In this document: positions 63,873 through 64,000 of the stretch, piece after piece
How the letters are laid out: every line of letters begins with the position of its first letter
Numbering within the stretch: the first letter of the stretch is position 1
Assembly (NCBI RefSeq): GCF_018861125.1
Contig: NZ_JAHKQN010000005.1
Location: 351,939-415,938, forward strand
From: Cellulophaga baltica
Lineage (GTDB): Bacteria > Bacteroidota > Bacteroidia > Flavobacteriales > Flavobacteriaceae
Length of the DNA stretch: 64,000 bases
Direction of reading: 5' to 3'
Position numbers and translations under genes: made by a program
The notes under the pieces: generated by a model
What the model was told of the DNA's origin: nothing
Seen by the model: only the letters and a program-made list of their open reading frames with translations
Database searches by the model: none

Positions 63873-64000
63873 ATGAAACCATTTAAGTTCAAAGAGTTTA
63901 CAGTAAATCAAGATAAGTGCGCAATGAAAATTGGTACTGATGGTGTTTTACTTGGAGCTTGGGCATCTATTAAAGACAACACTTATTCTATATTAGATAT
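63873..64000 (+). CDS. trmN6: tRNA1(Val) adenine-37 N6-methyltransferase TrmN6, 5' part only
   Basis: The 42 codons read before the edge give [33 protein letters not shown], the N-terminal hallmark of TrmN6 (YfiC), in which [12 protein letters not shown] is invariant. The S-adenosylmethionine motif should follow beyond the window. The gene stands downstream of the hmuY terminator and is likely independent of it. Confidence 0.85.
   Translation, partial: MKPFKFKEFTVNQDKCAMKIGTDGVLLGAWASIKDNTYSILD

Noticed and set aside
1-64000. Prophage, insertion sequence or genomic island
   Set aside because: No transposase, integrase, phage structural gene, terminal inverted repeat or target duplication was seen. 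The single tRNA is intact and not flanked by an integrase.

Overview
The window comes from an AT-rich genome of the phylum Bacteroidota, most likely a marine-type member of the family Flavobacteriaceae. The evidence is the gene content: a fused CcoN-CcoO cbb3 oxidase, CarboxypepD_reg/TonB-dependent receptors, HmuY, BlaI/M56-TonB pairs, and DnaE with an N-terminal exonuclease. The promoters also fit, with -7 boxes of the form TAnnTTTG and, at several genes, a TTG/TTTG element 19 bp upstream. No insertion sequences, phage genes or CRISPR arrays were seen. It reads as ordinary chromosome, with one tRNA (Asp) and core genes (ruvC, hemW, dnaE, rpsP, rimM, trxA) mixed with respiratory, iron-acquisition and signalling loci.

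Layout. 0-15 kb: end of a phnA-like gene, a DUF4407 membrane protein, a membrane-anchored MutS-like ATPase, a six-gene minus-strand run (TonB-like lipoprotein, ruvC, hemW, cyclase, DUF4230, YjbR), a blaI-blaR1 pair with three operator dyads on its promoter, then a DUF456 protein, a nitroreductase and an MFS/AraC pair. 15-30 kb: a microaerobic respiration region with NDH-2, two universal stress proteins, an FNR-like regulator, ccoI-ccoS-ccoNO-ccoQ-ccoP-ccoG-ccoH-SafE-truncated globin, and hemN. Five promoters here share one FNR-like dyad placed at the same distance from the -7 box. 30-37.5 kb: a possibly undescribed locus of TonB-dependent receptor, Asp-rich lipoprotein, Tat-exported aminotransferase and AEC permease, followed by the siroheme synthase N-terminal enzyme. 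37.5-47 kb: a four-gene phosphorelay cassette built on a nine-PAS histidine kinase, an outer-membrane barrel and a TPR histidine kinase. 47-55 kb: tRNA-Asp, a DUF58 protein, thioredoxin, DNA polymerase III alpha, rpsP-rimM. 55-64 kb: a heme/iron locus with HmuR-like receptor and HmuY on one side and DUF6607, an ankyrin protein, DUF2271 and a PepSY-flavodoxin reductase on the other, and finally the start of trmN6.

How the parts fit. The FNR-like protein probably switches on the high-affinity oxidase, its copper-loading and assembly factors, anaerobic heme synthesis (HemN) and the stress proteins when oxygen falls. The 55-64 kb locus would supply heme iron: HmuY and the receptor bring it in, and the inner-membrane PepSY-flavin enzyme could supply electrons for iron release or reduction. 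The 30-37 kb locus looks like uptake plus periplasmic conversion of an amino-group-bearing compound, but its substrate cannot be read from the sequence.
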